Below, in pieces: positions 24,315 through 26,283 of a DNA stretch of 26,283 nt. Every line of letters starts with the position of its first letter. Position 1 is the stretch's first letter. The DNA comes from a virus: IMG/VR virus record IMGVR_UViG_3300044802_000002, positions 1-26,283 of that record. One strand, given 5' to 3'. The notes beneath the pieces are model-generated. The model made no database searches. It was not told the DNA's origin and worked only from the letters and a program-made list of their open reading frames with translations. The translations under genes and the position numbers were made by a program.

Positions 24315-24356
24315 GAGGCGATATCACGCATGAATATATGTGAGGTATCGTCTTTT
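24315..24356 (+). terminator. Probable Rho-independent terminator after the ATP-grasp gene
   Basis: GGCGATA (24317-24323) pairs with TATCGTC (24346-24352) with one G-T pair. An inner CGCAT/ATGTG stem continues the hairpin, and TTTT then CTATTATT follows. It lies about 70 bases after the ATP-grasp stop and would isolate the two signal-peptide genes as a separate unit. The open frame running through this hairpin from GTG 24252 is therefore not used as a start. Confidence 0.6.
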
Positions 24357-24386
24357 CTATTATTAACAGCACAAAAGGAGATGATT

Positions 24387-24797
24387 ATGAAACAGTTAAT
24401 CTTGGCAGCGATAGTGGTTTTAATGGCAGGTCATGTTTTCGCCAAAGATTACATGCATGTCTGGGCGACTTATGACGCAGGCGGGACTATGGTGCAAGGC
24501 TTTGCCCCAGACCCATTGAAGTCAGTTATTGTTCCTGATAATTCTAGGCATAATATGACATTGTTTTCTAGCGTTCTTGGTATAAATATTATTTACAATG
24601 GTACAGGTGGATGTATTTTCCGGTTGTTGAATACTAATGCTACTTCAGGGCTAAGTAGCACTCCTACATATGTTGTGCCGGCGGCGGGGTCTTTCGGCCG
24701 GATAGTAAACCAAAATGCTTTATTCGGACAATATTCTGGATGTTATAATTCTTCACCAACTGCCGCCAACCCACAATCCATAATTGAGAAAATGTAA
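24387..24797 (+). CDS. Small secreted protein with signal peptide
   Basis: A 136-residue protein; AAAAGGAG ends six bases before ATG 24387. Residues 1-19 are a textbook Sec signal peptide: MKQ, hydrophobic core LILAAIVVLMAG, then HVFA with cleavage before KDYMH. The mature part of about 117 residues is beta-rich with several Cys, Asn, Gly and Ser (YNGTGGCIFRLLNTNATSG, GQYSGCYNSS). Family not recognised. It lies 11 bases upstream of a tail-spike gene that also has a signal peptide, so the two may work together at the cell surface or in the virion. Confidence 0.65.
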   Translation: MKQLILAAIVVLMAGHVFAKDYMHVWATYDAGGTMVQGFAPDPLKSVIVPDNSRHNMTLFSSVLGINIIYNGTGGCIFRLLNTNATSGLSSTPTYVVPAAGSFGRIVNQNALFGQYSGCYNSSPTAANPQSIIEKM

Positions 24798-24808
24798 AAG
24801 GGGTATTT

Positions 24809-26283
24809 ATGAATCGGTTACGATTAGGATTATTTGCTACACTGATTCTTATATTCACTTCTCCTTCATTCGCTGTTGTTACAGGGACGCAATTTATTCA
24901 ATCCTTTTCATGCAGCGGGTCAACGACTGCTTTTTCCTTTACTTACCCAGTCCATGAAGCATCTGACATAATCGTACAAGTTATGACTGGCGGGACTCCA
25001 GTTGTACTTACCCCAATATCGCAATACTCAGTTTCTCTGCCAGTTTATCAACCGGGTGGCACAGTGACTCTGGCTTCATCTTCACTCTGCCCGAGTGGGT
25101 CGTCTCTCAATATCATCCGGTCAACTCCATTAACACAGACTACCTCTTATAAGAACAATCAGTATTTCAACCAGAACACTCTTATGAATGATCTGGACAA
25201 GATATGGATGTCAAATCAGGAAACAAGTGGCCGGGCTGTTCATATCCCATTAGGGATGCAAGGACCGCTGACCTTACCGCCTCCAACCCCTGGGGGAATT
25301 ATAGCTTGGAATCAATTAGGGACGGCTTTTGAAAACTTACTCATTGCTCCTCCGTATGTGAGTACAACTGTTTCTGCCAGTTCTTACGGTTCAGATATTA
25401 GCGCGGCGATTTCAGCCGTTGGATCATCATCGGTTACTTTGGTTGTCGATTCTCCAATTACATGCAATGCAAATGCCGTGGTTCCTGCAAATATCTATTT
25501 GGAAATAAAACCTCCAGGAATAATAAATATTTCATCAGGAAAAACTTTAGCCATCAATGGTTCTTACGATTTCCCTCTAACCCAAGTTTTCACTGGGACT
25601 GGAACGATCACAGGGCTACGCTATGCCACTCCTGAATGGTTCGGCGGAGGAGTTGGGATAGATTCAGGGGCAGCTATCAATGCGGCTATAAAGGCTGTTA
25701 ACGGGAATGGCCCCATATACTTCCAACCAGGAACTTACTTGTCAAGTATTCCTATTCTAGCAAACATCCCAAGAACGCACTTGATTGGTTCGGTAACAGG
25801 AAATAATTACATCGATGATTCAGCGGGCGCCACAATCCGTTTTACTGGGGGGACAATCGGCATTGATACCTACTATACCCCTACAGATGAGGCTACATTC
25901 GGAACAGATCCAGGAATGGGAGAAGTTTACCCTGCTGACAATGTAACAATAGAAAATTTAAAGATTAATGGGAATAGTACACTGGCAGTAGGAATTCGGG
26001 GAGGAAATAAATTACACATAAAAGACTCAAGTGTTTTTGGATGTTCAGTTGCGGGGGCAAGGCTCCGAGGCGTTATAGAAACCTATATTGATAATTCTAC
26101 TTTAAACTTTAATGGTTCGGGATTAGTGTTTGATTCATGGGGCGGGACATTTTATATGACAGGGGGGAATGTCAGTTCGAATACATATGGCCTTAATTGG
26201 AATGGCAGAGGAGGCGCGAGTAAGTTCCAAAATGTTGTTTTTGAAAACAATATAACAGCAAATGCTAGGATAACAAGTATTAA
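24809..26283 (+). CDS. Tail fibre/spike with T7-fibre-like N-terminus and beta-helix, 3'-truncated
   Basis: 491 residues are visible and the frame is open at the window end. AAAGGGG precedes ATG 24809. Residues 1-22 form a Sec-type signal peptide (LRLGLFATLILIFTSPSFA). Residues 23-150 match the N-terminal virion-attachment pattern of T7-type fibres: FSFTYPVHEASDIIVQV, ISQYSVSLP, SLNIIRSTPLTQTTSY, and a helix MNDLDKIWMSNQE. From about residue 269 (ATPEWFGGGVGIDSGAAINA) a right-handed beta-helix of pectate-lyase type begins, with recurring short strands (VTIENLKINGN, LHIKDSSVFG). This is the layout of depolymerase-type spikes that bind or cut host surface polysaccharide. No catalytic residues can be assigned from the visible part. 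Confidence 0.78.
   Translation, partial: MNRLRLGLFATLILIFTSPSFAVVTGTQFIQSFSCSGSTTAFSFTYPVHEASDIIVQVMTGGTPVVLTPISQYSVSLPVYQPGGTVTLASSSLCPSGSSLNIIRSTPLTQTTSYKNNQYFNQNTLMNDLDKIWMSNQETSGRAVHIPLGMQGPLTLPPPTPGGIIAWNQLGTAFENLLIAPPYVSTTVSASSYGSDISAAISAVGSSSVTLVVDSPITCNANAVVPANIYLEIKPPGIINISSGKTLAINGSYDFPLTQVFTGTGTITGLRYATPEWFGGGVGIDSGAAINAAIKAVNGNGPIYFQPGTYLSSIPILANIPRTHLIGSVTGNNYIDDSAGATIRFTGGTIGIDTYYTPTDEATFGTDPGMGEVYPADNVTIENLKINGNSTLAVGIRGGNKLHIKDSSVFGCSVAGARLRGVIETYIDNSTLNFNGSGLVFDSWGGTFYMTGGNVSSNTYGLNWNGRGGASKFQNVVFENNITANARITSI

Noticed and set aside
24252-24386. N-terminal extension of the secreted protein from GTG 24252, with a C-x2-C motif
   Set aside because: The extension crosses a terminator-like hairpin and would bury a clear signal peptide; ATG 24387 has a well-spaced AAAAGGAG.
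1-26283. Genome-wide TAG reassignment (code 15) as the explanation of the amber codon
   Set aside because: Several genes end naturally in TAG (5699, 6020, 8394, 10077, 15144) with a good start for the next gene soon after, and reading through would fuse or extend them without family support.
11090-26283. Diversity-generating retroelement, suspected because of BPP-1-like head genes
   Set aside because: No reverse transcriptase, accessory gene or template/variable repeat pair was seen in the window.

Overview
This window is the morphogenesis (packaging, head, tail) half of a tailed double-stranded DNA phage or prophage, with every convincing gene on the + strand. The gene order is that of a podovirus: large terminase, portal, small accessory genes, scaffold, major capsid protein, cement protein, gp11-like and gp12-like tail tube proteins, gp13/14/15/16-like internal virion proteins, and finally a T7-type tail fibre/spike. 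Several proteins resemble those of Bordetella phage BPP-1 (Bbp16-like cement, Bbp19-like small protein). Genes are densely packed, with many ATGA or TAATG overlaps, strong AAAGGAG-type ribosome binding sites and some TTG or GTG starts. The internal ejection-protein set and Sec-type leaders suggest a Gram-negative host, but the host cannot be named. No integrase, polymerase, lysis cassette, reverse transcriptase, CRISPR array or tRNA gene was seen.

Layout. 1-1461: end of a truncated gene, an intergenic region with two perfect DnaA-box matches, a promoter overlapped by three TTGTGACAC operators, a ribbon-helix-helix-like regulator and small unknown genes. 1448-5701: terminase, small protein, portal, two tiny membrane peptides and a Bbp19-like protein. 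5762-7076: five small genes, ending with a Com-like zinc-ribbon protein and a DUF2292-like protein. 7077-7529: a strong terminator, then about 370 noncoding bases with long-range base pairing and a 20-bp palindrome. 7530-10389: scaffold, major capsid protein, cement protein and small genes. 10437-16923: tail tube A, tail tube B with inserted repeat domains, a GNAT-cupin fusion, gp14-like and gp15-like proteins. 16923-22502: an 1859-residue virion protein interrupted by a 319-residue intein. 22502-24245: a heptapeptide-repeat protein, then an ATP-grasp gene whose reading frame carries an in-frame TAG at codon 27. 24387-26283: two genes with signal peptides, the second a T7-fibre-like/beta-helix tail spike cut by the window end.

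How it fits together: the terminase and portal package DNA into a head built from scaffold, capsid and cement proteins. The gp11/gp12-like proteins close the tail, the gp13-16-like proteins form the ejected core, and the spike binds the cell. The most notable items are the intein at a conserved APDW/TESN junction of the giant internal protein, the amber-interrupted ATP-grasp gene, the structured leader before the capsid genes, the operator array at the RHH gene, and Sec-type signal peptides on tail-like proteins. All family assignments rest on reading motifs from memory; no database search was possible.
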